Of a stretch of 64,000 bases of DNA, positions 11,855 to 24,637 are shown piece by piece. The translations under genes and the position numbers were made by a program. How positions within the stretch are numbered: the stretch's first letter is position 1; every line of letters begins with the position of its first letter. The notes under the pieces are model-generated. The model saw only the letters and a program-made list of their open reading frames with translations, did not search any database and had not been told where the DNA came from. The DNA comes from Phytoseiulus persimilis (Eukaryota > Arthropoda > Arachnida > Mesostigmata > Phytoseiidae), in NCBI GenBank assembly GCA_037576195.1, contig CM075104.1, positions 19,608,211-19,672,210 on the forward strand, written 5' to 3'.

Positions 11855-12361
11855 TCAATACATTGGACCACTCGTCCCACGATGCCACGAAGTGCACATT
11901 GAGCCGAAAGGACAATGTCCAGCCTCGAAATACCTGCACAATGTCCGAGACGGCCCACAGGAAGGTGTATCTCCTCTAGCCGTTTCTTGATGGTAACTGG
12001 ACGGAACCGTCATGGAATGATAGGGCATCGATGAGAACTCCTCATTCTGATACTTTTCCGTTGAGCTCTGATTCTCGAACTGGAAATCTATTCCGACAAG
12101 GGTCGGCGGTGCTTCGACGCGAGCTACCCTCGCGAGATATTCTTCCGTGAAGTACTCGGGTATCCATTGCTGCCGGCTGGTCTTGGATTTCAAACCCTGT
12201 TTCCTCGACGAGCGTTGAGATCCGGGCAAGTGCGACGGAGCTCCATGAGGAGCTTTCCGCAATGATCCGTCCCCAGAAGACGAGATTTCGGCTAGCTTAC
12301 GTTCCCTCCTTTCACGCGCACGTTCTCGTTCACTCGAGTAGTAAGGCGTCGATGCGTGCAT
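11855..12361 (-). CDS. CCCH-type zinc-finger protein (single-exon reading frame)
   Basis: A 168-codon frame from ATG at 12361 to TGA at 11855. Near the C-terminus are C142, C150, C156 and H160, spaced C-x7-C-x5-C-x3-H with aromatic residues at positions expected of the CCCH finger (CRYFEAGHCPFGSMCTSWH). Such fingers bind RNA, and many family members act in mRNA processing or decay. The N-terminal part is rich in Arg and Glu (SERERARERRERK) and then Ser, as is common in RNA-binding proteins. I cannot assign an ortholog. Upstream in frame there is a TGA within 40 bases, so either the ATG is the true start or an acceptor such as CGGACCAG near 12379 joins an earlier exon. The stop follows the finger by only eight residues, so no second finger is present unless a donor was missed. 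Confidence 0.6.
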   Translation of the reverse strand: MHASTPYYSSERERARERRERKLAEISSSGDGSLRKAPHGAPSHLPGSQRSSRKQGLKSKTSRQQWIPEYFTEEYLARVARVEAPPTLVGIDFQFENQSSTEKYQNEEFSSMPYHSMTVPSSYHQETARGDTPSCGPSRTLCRYFEAGHCPFGSMCTSWHRGTSGPMY

Positions 12362-15022
12362 CTTCTCGCTATCTTGTCCGCTGGTCCGAATCGAGTTTCA
12401 AAATGCACTGTTTGTCGCACTGCCGCGTGAATCGGAAGCCACTCTCGAGATGCTCGACCCAAGCACGTAGATCAGCTCTTGTGCCTCCTCTATCTCTGCG
12501 ACTCTTTTTGAAGAAAGAGTGTGGAAAGGGGATGCTACCCCGGTCACCGGGATTCACGGAAAAGTGAGGCTCGACCTCGACCGGTTCCGCTGCGACTTTC
12601 GGACGCATACCGCTTTCCACGCTCCACGAGGCGGTGAAACCCTTCAAGAAGCCCTTTAATCGAATCGTAATACTAGTAACTACAGCACCCGAGTCCGCGG
12701 AGTGGTTTCGTCGGGAAGCAGTTCCTGGGCCGCTTGAGATATCGGGTGCGGCGACGAGTTTCGCTCTCCGCTAATCATCTCGCGGAATCCCCCAGAAGCG
12801 AGGCTCGAGTGTTCAAGTTGAGTGTTGCCGAGATCTGTAGCCTCCCTCTCCGGTCAACAGGGCTAAGAATGACGAATTGTTTCGGCTACTGAGCCCTATC
12901 CACGAAGCGCGATTGCGTTGATTGAACCCATTCCAATTAATCAAACTCAGTCCTCTGCATGGGTGGCTGAAAGGAGAATTTCATCACTCGAGCCAATTTA
13001 CTCTGTGATTTCTATCGAAACAGTGCAGCGACTTTTGGAGCTCGCAGAGGTCATCTGAGTTTTGTATAACGAGCTCAGACTGTCTCTGAAGCGCAAATAG
13101 CGTCGGTCAGCCGTGCTCGGACCAGAACGCTCGTGGGCACGACTTGGATCACTCTCCGTTGACTATGGGGAGTTCCCGGATGACTCGCAGCCGACACTGT
13201 ATGGCTCAACAACTTAGAATAACAAGCGCTTCCCAAGCTTTAATAATGTTGAGAGGGTTCCTCGGAGTTTGCGGAAGCCAATTGTGACACGGGAGAGTTT
13301 CTGCAGGTTCTCGAACACAGGTCCAGTATATCACGGGTAGGTTCGCTCATGACAATCCTTCCTCGGTACGTAGAAGACGCGAACCGATATATCAATCGAC
13401 GATATCTTCCGAAATCTGCCTGGAGAGCAGCTCGTATCTCGTAGCTGGCTCGAGCAGGTCACTTCTACACAACTTTCGCAGGCCTTAGTCTCTTGAGAAT
13501 CACAGGCAGAGAACTTGGTTTTGACATTGAAACAGAAATCTTCGTCGCTGAAGTTAGGCGTGTTGGGTGTTAGGTGTTCCACCGCGGTCGCACATAAGGA
13601 GATTCTGCGTCGACGCTCGAGCGCATAAGACCCACCTTTAACTCAGAATGCGCCTGAGATCTGAGAGCGGGTCCCACTACGTCACCCACCGGAGGCTCGA
13701 ATGCGATTCAAGAGCCAAGACTGGTTTTTGGAGGCCGATTTGGTTGGACTCTGAAACGATCGGCTGAATCTAGGACGTATAATTTCAAGTCATTGAATCT
13801 GATTCCATTGATGTCGAGATAGAAAGATTGACGGCGCCTAAAATCGATGTAGACTGCATCTGACTTCGAGTTTGTAGGTGAGAGGCTCCTGGGCCGCCGG
13901 GGGTTCAACCGGGGCGAAATCATCCACTAAGCACAGTGAGAACGAGGGACTGTTTAGCCAGCCAGTAGCCCACGGCTGGAGCCACCCGACCGGGTGTACG
14001 AATCTCGGCAAAGATCAAGGGCCGCTGCTCTAGACCCAGCCAACGGCTTCCGTAGGGTAAGTCCCCACCGTGCGACTTGGACTCCAGCTGACGAATCCTT
14101 CACGGATGATCTCTTAATTAACCGGCAATTAATTTAAGTTCTGTGGCCACGAACGAATCCAACTCAGCTTTCCGCCATTGGCCCTAGCAAGAAAGTGGAC
14201 TCCAGGATCCGCTCGGCTACGGACGGAACGTAGAACGAGATTAGCGGAAAGCATTAAGAGGTCTGAACGGTACCACACTGAATAATCCGAGCTGACTGAT
14301 TTCGGTTCTCAACGTCAATTCATTGCACATCACGCCCTCTGAGCTGGCCGAGTGAGGAGTACCCCCGCGCAAAGAGATCGATTGACATAAAGGTGTTCGC
14401 CGATTCGCGTCAACTCACATCCCAGTGGCGTGTTCTCGTTTCTCTCAGCATCGAAAAGCGCATTCAGCGTTTTCGGATTCATTACCATGAAGCGGGGCGA
14501 ACCCGATGTAGAATGCGTCGTTTTCCCCGCGACCATTAAAATATCAAGCATGGGTTGGTTTGTTTGTGTGTTTGTCGGAATCTTCGGAGTGGGGGCGAAG
14601 TCCGATCGTTGCATCTAATTTTCACCCTATTGACGAACCACCATATGATTTCCGTCCTCCTTCCTGATCCAGAGGCAACGTTCAGTTCATTTTGTTTCTG
14701 CCTCGGACCAGAGATCGAACTGACGAAGTTGACAAACCCCGCAGACCTATCTATTGAGATGTCCATCACGGATGAGTTTAACTTCGGGAAGTCAATAGAG
14801 TATTCGCAGGTCCAGGAGCGAAGCGAATTACCTTCCAAGAATAGGTAATCCAGTTACTCATATAGTATCCTAGTTGCTCACATTTGGGTCAGCTCGCGCA
14901 AGTTTTCCCCATTTTCTCTGAAGATCTCCATTTCAGATGATCATATTTCATGTTTGAGGACATACAAAAATACAATCAGTGCGCATCAAAGGCATTCATC
15001 TTCTCAGACCTCACAAAAATAC

Positions 15023-15033
15023 GGGGGGGGGGG
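15023..15033. repeat. poly-G tract (11)
   Basis: Uninterrupted run of eleven G, one of six G/C homopolymers of eleven or more in the window. Confidence 0.9.
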
Positions 15034-15577
15034 CATCGAATCCGCTCCGCCCCCTGCATCATGAAGGCTCGCTACGCCACTGAACATGATCTACTTGAAC
15101 ACCTCAACGATTTCGCCACAGCGACATTGACCCTGACTCGAGTGGAGGGAGAGAATCAGCAGCAGCCGGCGACCTCGGCGACGTTTCCCATGGCTACCTG
15201 TCCGGGAGAGTCGATTCCGTAGTGGACTCCCCCACCGGCATCGAACCCCAAGCTCGGGATCCCATCCCTTTAGCACCACTCTGGAGCTTCCCGAGCGGAT
15301 GGAGCGAAGCTCCTACCGGAAGCCGATTCTTATTCCAGAGCAGCCCCCGCTCTTCGTTTTCAAGATATTTTCGGTCGCCGGAGATCTTATGAGATCCGGC
15401 AACGACATCATTTCCTAGCGTTGGGCGTGCTTTGGAGGCAGCAGAGCTGAGCCTTCATAGTTGGTGACACAAACATGTAGACTCGGGCTCCGAGCATTCC
15501 TCGAATACTTCAAAGAAGAAAAGAACGACGTTGGCACATCTCAATCGTTCACGAGGATCGATCGGTCTCACCCTCTG

Positions 15578-15593
15578 CCCCCCCCCCCCCCCC
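15578..15593. repeat. poly-C tract (16)
   Basis: Uninterrupted run of sixteen C. Confidence 0.9.
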
Positions 15594-16612
15594 ACCGCTC
15601 GAAAAACGCTCAACGCGTTGGAATCTTGAAGCGTGAGCTATGGGAACCTCGATGAAACGATCTCCCGGGAGTCCCAACAGCTTTCTTCGGAAAGGATTCC
15701 CGATCTCACGAGGGGAGGCAACCTTTTATCGCGTGGAATCTCTTGTCACAGTTCAAGCGGTTTTATTCCTAACGCCTTGTCGCTGATGGAAGGTGTCTAA
15801 TGATACCAGATATCGGTGGTTACCGTTACATTGTTTTTTTCACGGAACGCCATGCATCAGTCGCAGATCTTTGTGGTTTGACCCAAGCCGGGCAACGATT
15901 TGAATGACTGTTTGGCCCATACTGACCCCGATGAGGGGCTCCCCTCGCCTGGAGCGGGGAGATCGGGTCAGGGTTGGGCGACGGCCATGGTCCGAGAGAT
16001 TGTACATTTTCGCAGGGATGAGGCTCGAGCAACAGAGGTTAAGGTCGTGCCCACCGCTCACGTTCGGACTGACCACCAGAGAAGTTGATGGGAATCTCCA
16101 ATCATGGTGCAGACCACGCAGACCCGTGAGCCGCCTTGTGGGGGAAGAAGTTAAATCATCGAGAACTATCATCTATAATTGAAATCGACTCGCGTCAATG
16201 AGGAGCCGCATTTCGATCCCTGAGCAACGGCTTTGTTCCGTGGATTTCCACGCTCTGTTTAGAAACCGAAATTCAGAGTTCCGGATATCGGCCACATCTG
16301 AACACACCTGCTCCACCATTATCACAGCTCCGACATTCAAGAAGAGGAACAGCAGCTGAGAATTACGATCTTTCGCTACCGGCGAATGCACTTCCATGCA
16401 AACGTTGATTCGATCGTCCGAACCGCTTCCGACCGTGCGGATCGTAGTGGAAAATATCTATGGCATTTATCGAAACGCTCAAAGTTCCGCGCCGCAGAAT
16501 GGAGTGCTCTCACCATTCCACCTCCACCTGTTTTCATGTTGAGGGCTCTCGGCATTTCAACTGGAGCCCCTTCAGACTCCCCGGTTCGATGAAGGCTCTA
16601 TTGTTATTTTCC

Positions 16613-17230
16613 TACCAGCCGGCCTTTGGCCGACTGGACGGCGCTCCCTGCCATCGAGGCACTTTTCTCTCCCTTCACTGGGTCAGCATTCTGATTCTGA
16701 AAAGTATGGTCAGATTGGTCTCGGAATCACCCTCAAGAGTTGGAAAGTAATGCTCAGATTGGTCTCCGAATCACCCCTCCAGAGTTGGAAAGTAATGCTC
16801 AGATTAGTCTCGGAGTCACCCCTCCAGAGTTGGAAAGTAATGCTCAGATTAGTCTCGGAGTCACCCCTCCAGAGTTGGAAAGTAATGCTCAGATTAGTCT
16901 CGGAGTCACCCCTCCAGAGTTGGGAAGTAATGGCCAGATTGGTCTCAGAATCACCCCTCCAGACTTGGAAAGTAATGCTCAGATTGGTCCCGGAATCATC
17001 CCTCCAGACTTGGGAAGTAATGCTCAGATTGGTCCCGGAATCATCCCTTCACGTTTTGAAAAGTATGTTCAGATTGGTTCCGGAATCACCCCTCCAGCTT
17101 TTGAAAAGAATAGTCAGACTCGTACCGGAATCACCTCTCCAGACTTGCGAGAGTATGGTCAGATTGGTCCCAGAATTCTCGACGGAGTGCGGACAAACTG
17201 ACAAACTGACAGACTCAGCCGATTATATAT
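16613..17230 (+). mobile_element. dispersed repeat element, copy A (conserved ends, 45-base tandem core)
   Basis: This segment and 39784-40375 share both ends. Both begin TACCAGCCGGCC, then GGACGGCG, CCGAGGCACTTT or CGAGGCACTTT, CTCTC and TTCACTGGGTC. Both end ACAAACTGACAGACT, then AGCCGAT and an AT-rich tail. Between the ends lie about ten tandem 45-base units from 16700 to 17165. The units are open in more than one frame, giving apparent ORFs at 16740-17201 and 16750-17232. Immediate flanks of the two copies differ, as expected for separate insertions, but no clear target duplication was seen. No protein is encoded, and the class of element is unknown to me. Confidence 0.75.
16700..17165 (+). 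repeat. 45-base tandem repeat array, about 10 units
   Basis: Unit begins AAAGTAATGCTCAGATT, continues AGTCTCGGAGTCACCCCTC and ends CAGAGTTGG. Three adjacent units near 16790-16925 are almost identical, which implies recent local duplication; units toward the right end are more diverged. Confidence 0.9.
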
Positions 17231-20200
17231 AGTAAGGATTCTGCTTACCCGGTGATCAAGCACAAACGTTCGACGAGCTTCGAGGTGATCAACAGACGGG
17301 GAGGATCGAGGAATTCCATGACGCAGCTTTTCTATCGGTGGCCTCGACTCGAGAGATGTTACTGATTGAGGAAAATTCTCCTGTTCGCTAGCTGAAGCCG
17401 AGGCGAAACAAGGACGAAGCATTAGGACAAATGCCTCGCGGCGCACTCAGCTCGGGTTCGGCGAGCAGGACTCCGAGAGGAGGTGAAGAACCAATCGCTG
17501 GCGATTCAGAGGGAGAAAACCCTGGGAGATGTCACATCACAGGTATATTTTCATCGGGATCACTGAACCCTCATACCGATGCGAACTAAATCGTGAGGAG
17601 CATGTGTGATGTTTTCATGATCCATTCCCAGGTGAAATCGTGAACAGTCGAATCCCTTCAAAGTCGTGACCTCCTATCGACCGCAAAATTCCCCAATGAC
17701 GGAACTTCACTCCTCTCTGATTCGGGAAACTTGACCTTGCCATATCATTTCTCTCTCTCGTAGACTTTACAGAGCCGGGGAGCATTCTCCGTATTGGAAG
17801 GAAGCCGCAGTCCGGCAGTGTGATCCGCACTCCGGTTTCATCAATTTTCGCCGGGTGCTTGCGAACGTTTTCAGCTGGGAGGAGCTGAAACATGCGGGTC
17901 TCCAGTGAAGAGAGGGGGGGGGGGGAGCGGGAACGATAAAGTTTGGAATCACTCACCCAGAAAGGAGGAAATCGAGTTCCAAGAGGTTGTGTGCGTTCTC
18001 TACAAGAACCTACCAGGAGCTGGATGTTTTGGCGCCGCGTCCTGCTTGAAACGAAATCATGCAAACAAGTCAGTTAATGCGCCGCGCCGGTATTTCCAAT
18101 CGAAGTGGGTGACTTTTTCCACAAGGACAGCATCACACGTATTCAGAAGAGCTCGCACGAGACGTTTGAAGCCCAGTCGAAAGCGTTCCCGACACTTGGA
18201 CACGATTCCATTCATGCAGGAGTCCTCCAAGAGTCGAGGGCATGCAAGGTTTCCGGGTCCCACAGCTGAGGGCTCAATAACGATACTCGTTTCAAAACTT
18301 CGCGGCGATCGGCCTCGTTTCAGACGATCCCAAACTCGCACGCACAGAGAACAGCTCGTCTGGAAAAAAATTGTTCGAAAAAGTCTGCGTGCATCTCACT
18401 TTTCGCATGGGAAGCCCTGATACAATGGGAGTTCTCCATACCTTGAACTCGTTTTCTGGGGGAGCATTTCCCAATTTTCGAGGTTCTTATAGCGCCTGAC
18501 TTCAGTGTTTCTGTCTCTTCATTACCTCGTGCTCGTCCGCGAGAACTGGAGAACCAGAAGCGGAAGCGCGACAGAGTTCCGGAACTCCGAGGAATCACAT
18601 CGACTCAGAAGTTCCCATTGCAAGGATCACCGTAACCAGAGTTGGGATGCATGCAGGTGCTTGAGTTGGGAGGATCAGCGCCTGTCTTCCTCGAGCGGCG
18701 CCTCAGAGGCCCCCTTGGCTCTCACAAAGTCTCATCCAAAGTAATGCTCCCCAGCGTTTCTAATCGCTTTCGCTGCCTTCCACCGGAAGTGAGTCGTGAT
18801 TGATTCACCCTCAAACTTTCAGCAATCTGGCATGCGATTAATTGTGCGGTCTCATTCGCCGACGAAGATCTTTCAAACCTCAACTCTGCAGAGAGCGTGT
18901 TCGTAAACGCATTCACAAACCTCGAGGAAAGTTCTCTACTCGTTCTCCAACACCCGCGAGAATGCGTCTATCTGCCTGTACCAAGGCGAAACGCACAGTT
19001 GCCTTCCTGCGCTGCCGCATTCGCGAACTGCAGTGGCTTATCCGGGAGTGACCGACGAGGAGCCGGGTCCCTTTTGAAGGGAGGGATTTGAGTCCCAGGA
19101 GTTTATCCCGATGGATCCAACCGGGCCCCGAACGTGCGACGGCTGGATCATGCGGTGGCCATGGTGATCTTTCACTCATGCATGAAAGACATGAAACGAG
19201 AGTCGAATCTTGTTCATGGTTGGCCCAACTGTTCACCCTCTCAACTAGGGGTTCGGCTCCCTTGATGGTTGCGAGGATTCGGTGCGATACTCACTGACAT
19301 CACGCAGCTGAGCGAAGGATAAACAAGCTATGTCAGGAATCGATAGACAAGCCCGGTCCGGCGTCCTGGGCAGGACGCGATCGGATCATGGATCTCAATG
19401 GAGGTTCCGTCTGAGCCGCTGGGAAGCTCGTGATGGAACGAGGATTCTCTGCAGAAGGAAAGTTCATGGAACGGTTGTGTTGTCTTGAGATGGTCGAGCT
19501 CAAATATGTACATGTCTCGCAGCTTGTAGCACGTCACTGCGAGACAACACGAGCAGCTGGAGGCTCGGTTCTGGCCCAGATCGGGGCCCGACCAGCTGAG
19601 GAACAGGCGGGCAACTGGTGTGGAAATCCGCCATCTGTTTCCCCTGTTCCGTTAAACGGGTGAACAGCGTCAGACAACGACAGCGCGGCCTTGAGAATGA
19701 AAAACTGAGGGATGATATACCCTGCGAACGAGATCCTCCGCCACGGCTCCGTTCTTAACTTTCTCTCCTGTTCGCACAGAGCCTTCCAGAAAGGGCATCG
19801 AGTGGAAGAAAAAGGTTTTCCTGGTCTCTCTATGGCTTCGTTCTGCATGAGATTCCGCCCCACCCCCTCCGAATTTCGGACAGTTACTCTTAGCGCGTTT
19901 CGTTTCGTTTCTCTCAGGTCTTGGATTTTTGAACGAAACGATGGAGACCGAGACGACGACTCTGTGGGAAAACTTCCGCAGAGAACTGGTTTTTCGGCGA
20001 AAGGTTGATTGCTCCCAAGGTCAAGAGGGATGCTCCAGGGACGCTGGGCGTCAACAGACCAGACAGCCTTGCCATTACACATCGTTAATCTCAAAGATCG
20101 TCTGGATGCTGATGACGACAACCAGATGATCATCTCATTCCCGAATCGGGTAGCGTTATGATGAATCTGAGCGACAGGGCGAGAGAAGCTCGAGCGGGAC

Positions 20201-21640
20201 ACGAGAAGAGAGAACGGAACCGGCGAGGGAGATTGTGAGGACTTGATACGACATGGACAGAGAGACCGCATACGCTCACGGTTACCCACGCGTAAGATGG
20301 GGTTAATGGGCTCGGAGACGAAGGAGCAAAACCCGTGAGAGCGTCGACGCGGTCCTTGCCACTGTTCGGGTATTTATATAGACACCCGCATGTGTTTTAC
20401 GTGTGATTGGTCTTTGTGAGTCGTGGAGCTTCTTGATTACCCCGAGGGAAGAGTGCGGTCCTAACGAAGTGTCCTGCTTATCGAACATGTCCACACGTCC
20501 ATTGGGACGCAAGCCATGCGCCGGCCGCAGCAGTTAATCGAAGCTCTCCATTTCTCTTTTCTAATGTGCCTCTCTGTTCAATCCCTTGGCAGCATCCTCG
20601 CTTGCCGGCTGGCCTCTGAACACATCACGTTTCTCCGGCTTTCGCTTTTTCTCTATCTCTCATCCAACGAAAGAAGTTTGCAGATTTCGGCTTCGTAGAG
20701 CGCGTGAAGCATATTTTCGCTTCACGAAGTTCCTACCGTCGTCCAGACGCTCTCAGTCATGTTCCCATCTATGAACTCAGGAAATGCGCCCACAGCAGAT
20801 TGAGTAGCGGCCACGGTATCCGCAGGTCAGCACCGAAGGGCGTATATCGTTGCGCCGTTTTTTCTTCTCGCAAATCCTCGACTGAATACTTCGTGTATGC
20901 CTCTTTTTTTATTTTCTTCTCAATCGCCCTCGCACACAGTCTCGGGAAGGCTGCTCCGAGGCAGCGTGGGGCTTCTGCGTTCCGTTGAAGAAGACCCAGC
21001 CAGCGCAACAACTGCGACCCGAACATCACCGAGAACGACTGGAAAGCCCGAGGAATCTCCAAGCTCTGGGGAGACGCGGCGGAGGATGAGGGAGCGGAGA
21101 AGAGGCTTTGCCTGACCCGCTCGGACAAACGTTTTTATCGCCTTCGGAAACTTTTACCCCAAAGTCGGAGTGGATTCAGAGGGAGTCCACAAAGAATCTA
21201 TTTGAACGACCGCTCTGAATAGCCGCACCGCTCGTGCCGCATGTTGTTGTCGAGCTACGTGGTTCTTCCTCCACGGCTCTTGCACACAAGACGAGGCTTA
21301 AAACTGCATCGTATATCAGGGAAAACTCGAGTATTGTTTCCGAATCGCAACCCCACGCTGACCTCCTAGGAGAAGCGACGCTCCTGAGGCTCCGGCTAAA
21401 GATTTGACATGGTTGCCAGGAAACTCTCCGAAATGGGATGCGTGACGCTCAGCTTTTGCGTGTCGAGAATGCTGGAACGCTCTCATTTCGCCGTGGAAAA
21501 CAACATGTAATAACAATGCAAGCGTAACGAGGGGAACCAAAAATTTGAGCGGTCTGTTGTAAGACGAATGACGTTAATGCGGGCTCTCTCTGTGGCACTC
21601 AGTAATTATCGTACTCCCGCTCCGAAAAAAAAGCAGCAAT
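17231..21640. other. no supported gene
   Basis: Long open frames occur on both strands (17905-18420 plus, 17615-18064 minus, 19534-20289 minus at 251 codons). None has a recognisable domain. On the minus strand a strong donor (GTGAGTGATTCC) ends a possible exon at about 17957. A minus-strand peptide at 21316-21540 starts with a hydrophobic leader (MVPLVTLALLLHVVFHG) and could be a signal-peptide exon. A TATA-like TATTTATATAGA occurs near 20371. None of these could be joined into a gene. Confidence 0.3.
17914..17925. repeat. poly-G tract (12)
   Basis: Uninterrupted run of twelve G. Confidence 0.9.
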
Positions 21641-21710
21641 ATAATGGAGAGGGAAAACAGTGAGACTATCGAACTGGATGTGGCACGTGAACTGAATACT
21701 CTAGCACGAA

Positions 21711-22748
21711 ATGCTGGGGAACATTGACCCGAATCTGGGTCGAAAACGAAAAAAATTATTGGGGACCATGAGAAAAATGTATCGAATGCAGAGATTGATA
21801 CAGAGCTTTAGATTCTCCGAGAACCCCGAGCTCGATCGTGTAATCCAGCACTGTGGGCAATTGCTATTGTATACCGTCAGCGAGATGATGATATCGGCAT
21901 ACGTCGGATGTTCCACGGCGACGAATGAGTCGACAGAAGGACGATCGTTCAAGTCCACTTCCCCAAGGTTCGCTATGAGAAACGAACGGCGACCAAGGAG
22001 CGGGTAGTATCGGAAACAGCGTCTCGTGACGCATAAAACTTTCATTATGAACTTTTGATTCTGTCGGCTAGATCACACCGTATGCAGGACCCCACGCTTC
22101 GTAGTTTTTGTATGTAAATTCAGTGCCAGTATCTGCTCCTGAGGGAGAATGGCACGACGTGCCTTGTCAGAGGCTTCTGGGCAGGAGGGCGAGCGAACCA
22201 AACCGAAACGAGCCATTGCGATTGAGCGATTTGAACGTCAACAAGAGCGTTGCGGCATTTCCGACGAATAAGCTGATTCCTGTTGGAGTAGTTCATTTCT
22301 GGATCTTTGATCAGAGGTCTGCACTCCGCGGATTCCTCATACTTTTCAAATCGCTTCCCCTTTTTTCAGTGAGATCATTCACAGAATGGAGTCGGAGCTG
22401 CAAGGGAATTATGTTTGTTTCATTCAGTGGCAAAAATTTGATTTTGAATTCTGTAGATCCACATTTTCCGAGGAAGTACACGTAATAGGGCTTTTCTATG
22501 CTGTAGCGGAGGCACCATTGATGCTTCAGAGGGCTATACGAGTTATGATTTCCAGTGAGATACCTGATTTTGGATATCTTCTCCGATTCCCGCACAGTCT
22601 TCCTCTGAGATGGTCGCAGTTACTTGTCGCCCTTTGCATCTGGTTGGTTTCTGTCCCTGTTTATGTGGAAGTTCTTACCGGAAAACCTACTTTGCAATCA
22701 AAGTTTTGTAACAAAGATCGCCTCATTGTCAGTTCCATTAGCCCCTGA
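21711..22748 (+). CDS. candidate two-exon protein with a hydrophobic C-terminal segment, unknown function
   Basis: Exon 1 (21711 to about 22003) begins MLGNIDPNLGRKRKK and ends after two bases of a Gly codon at a modest donor (GTAGTA). Exon 2 (about 22371-22748) follows an excellent acceptor (CTTCCCCTTTTTTCAG), and its first base completes that codon, so the phases agree. The joined product would be about 224 residues, ending in a likely membrane span (LLVALCIWLVSVPVYV). The intron would be about 370 bases. I recognise no family. The region is more AT-rich than its surroundings, and the part of exon 2 after about 22550 could instead be intron, because it contains a donor-like GTGAGAT and a T-rich tract. 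A 27-codon upstream frame starting at 21643 overlaps the exon 1 ATG in another frame. Confidence 0.25.
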
Positions 22749-22921
22749 CGAGGAACCTGCCAGATTCGCGCGAAGTCAAATGTGATCGACTATCGCGCTT
22801 CGTTCTTTCTCTCTAGCTACTGGGTGTATCTAATCAACTAATCAGAAGCTTGCGTGGGAAAATTCTTCGAGCTTCTTCGAGGGCACAAAAGGCATTACTA
22901 ACATTTCCGGCATGACTATTT

Positions 22922-23170
22922 ATGTCTTTCCCAATGCTCAACTGTGAACGGGATCAGTGTGTTGGAGGGAATGGAGAACATCGAATAGTCGAGCATGAGA
23001 CGGAATCGTTGAGAAATACTTTACTTTCCAGCCACGATGAGCATCTTCATACGCTCATGTTGAGGTCTCGGTCTCTTCACTCGGAAGTCCACCACACTGT
23101 GTCCAACCTCGATGAGCTCACTAGCCGGAGTCTCTTGACTCTTTTTCAGGAACTGCTACAAGCTCGGTGA
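22922..23170 (+). CDS. candidate short helical protein or exon
   Basis: An ATG-initiated frame of 82 codons whose C-terminal half is rich in Leu, His, Ser and Glu with heptad-like spacing (for example LDELTSRSLLTLFQELLQ), consistent with an amphipathic helix or coiled coil. No domain is recognised. It lies 170 bases after the preceding plus-strand candidate and could be its last exon. Its length alone is within chance expectation. Confidence 0.2.
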   Translation: MSFPMLNCERDQCVGGNGEHRIVEHETESLRNTLLSSHDEHLHTLMLRSRSLHSEVHHTVSNLDELTSRSLLTLFQELLQAR

Positions 23171-24495
23171 AATCACAGACCCAATCTCGGGATGACTCAG
23201 GCACACGAATGTTGTTTCGTCTCCATGCCTACTTGAACCTGTCTCGAGCGTAAGCGTTACGGGATGGGTTTCCGTGATCTACCGCCCAAGCTCCCACTTC
23301 GGAAGTTGTTTTAATGGCTCTCGAGCCCTTCGTGCGAATGCCGGAGCAGATCTCGACGACTGTCGCCAACCGGCTGGCGGTACCTCAGGCATGTGCCTAC
23401 ATTCCATGAGGTCGGCGGTGGGGAAGATGATTTAAGCAGCCGCCAGGCTCGCAAAAAGGAAGACTGTCTGCCGCCGCCGCGAATCTACATAGCTCTCTCG
23501 TCAAAGGGGAGGGGGGGTCATTGAGTGGAACGTCAAGCTCCACTTCAATAGACCAGTCTCGTTCAAAAATTTCAACCATCGAGGATATTGGAATCCAAAA
23601 ACACTAGAATCACGAAAAAGTTCCATGAGATACTCTCGTCACATAATCGTGAGACACTTTGCAAATTATGAAGCTGCTCGATCACTGAGAAAGTTCGAGA
23701 ACATGCGATCCGACTCCTGTACGCAAGACTTCGGGGTGCAGCAGACCTCTACTATGAAAGGCTCATCGTGGAATTGAGAAAGTTCCTCCCAAAGAAGCGG
23801 TCAATGGGATTGAGCCTCCTCCCGGGATCTGGAGGTACCTACTTATCCCCGTCCAGGACTCTGAAATCCTGCGTTTTACGGACTCTTCAGATAGCGAGCC
23901 GCTCTCGTAAGAACGCACAGATCGCAGTCAAAATCATCCTGTAGACGAACAATGATGCCATCCGATGCGTGCCGCATTCCTGGAGAGGTTAATTTTCATG
24001 GTGGGAAATCGACTCTGGAGTTCGCTCCCGTCTGGAATCTCTTCGGTCATCTCTGAAGCGCGATAAATCGCACCACGTCCCTCTGCCGGCACAAAGTGAA
24101 TCATGCTGTTGCCAATGAACCGAGCTCCCGATTCCCCCTTCATTCTTTTCGATCGAGCTTTCGAGTCGACAGATAAGAGACCCTCCACCTGGATCACCCA
24201 TACATCAAGGAAAGATTTCATTCTTAGCGGCCGGGGTTTGGAAACGGGTGAAGGTAATCGATGAAAATCATGAATTCCGTTCTCTTCACTATCTCTCGCT
24301 CCTTTAATCTCTAGTGCACGCAGATTTCCATGATATTTGAGATTAAAGTCTTCTCCATGGGCCGTGGGAGCTGCACATTTTCAGAAACATCTGATACTGA
24401 GGCTCGTAGAGCTGCAATCGCTACCTATTTTCATGAATCGTGCGGGAAACACTTAGCCCCATGAAACAAAATGTCAGTCCTGCAAGAGCGGCTTC
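23171..24495. other. no supported gene
   Basis: Short frames only, the longest 95 codons (23934-24221, minus). No repeat, RNA gene or motif was recognised. Confidence 0.35.
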
Positions 24496-24637
24496 ATGCG
24501 CTACCTTAGTGAGAGAAGAAGAGGAGGTTTTCGGGTCCATGCTTTCGGGCCGCTTATTTCGGGATCATTATATTCGATTACATTTAATTCGAGGTCAAAT
24601 TTCCGGGGTTGCGGGTACACACCACTTATACACGGAG

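Larger units (their letters stand above)
12362..16612. other. no supported gene; two long G/C homopolymers
   Basis: The frames here (for example 12369-12647, 13331-13582, 14330-14614 and 14536-14838 on the minus strand, 14950-15222 on the plus) lack known motifs, and several have no ATG. A Cys-rich minus-strand frame at 13331-13582 (8 Cys) was examined and not assigned. The stretch includes an 11-base G run and a 16-base C run, listed separately. Confidence 0.3.

Noticed and set aside
15200-15290. Minus-strand GGTTCGATGCC resembling a tRNA T-arm
   Set aside because: The flanking bases do not form the T stem, and no acceptor stem, D-arm or anticodon arm could be drawn.
16740-17232. Two overlapping plus-strand open frames of 153 and 160 codons with a 15-residue periodic protein
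   Set aside because: They are produced by the 45-base tandem array, which has no stop codon in those frames and a length divisible by three. Two frames are open at once, and the diverged arrays elsewhere contain stops.
18057-18341. A peptide ending CRERFRLGFKRL, which resembles the tail after helix 7 of tachykinin-type GPCRs
   Set aside because: The preceding residues are not hydrophobic and lack the NPxxY motif, no ATG is present, and no acceptor of good quality separates the tail from them.
19534-20289. 251-codon minus-strand open frame, one of the longest in the window
   Set aside because: No motif, no convincing splice borders, and a composition that looks random (Ser/Arg-rich shifts). 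One such frame is not far from chance in 64 kb read six ways.
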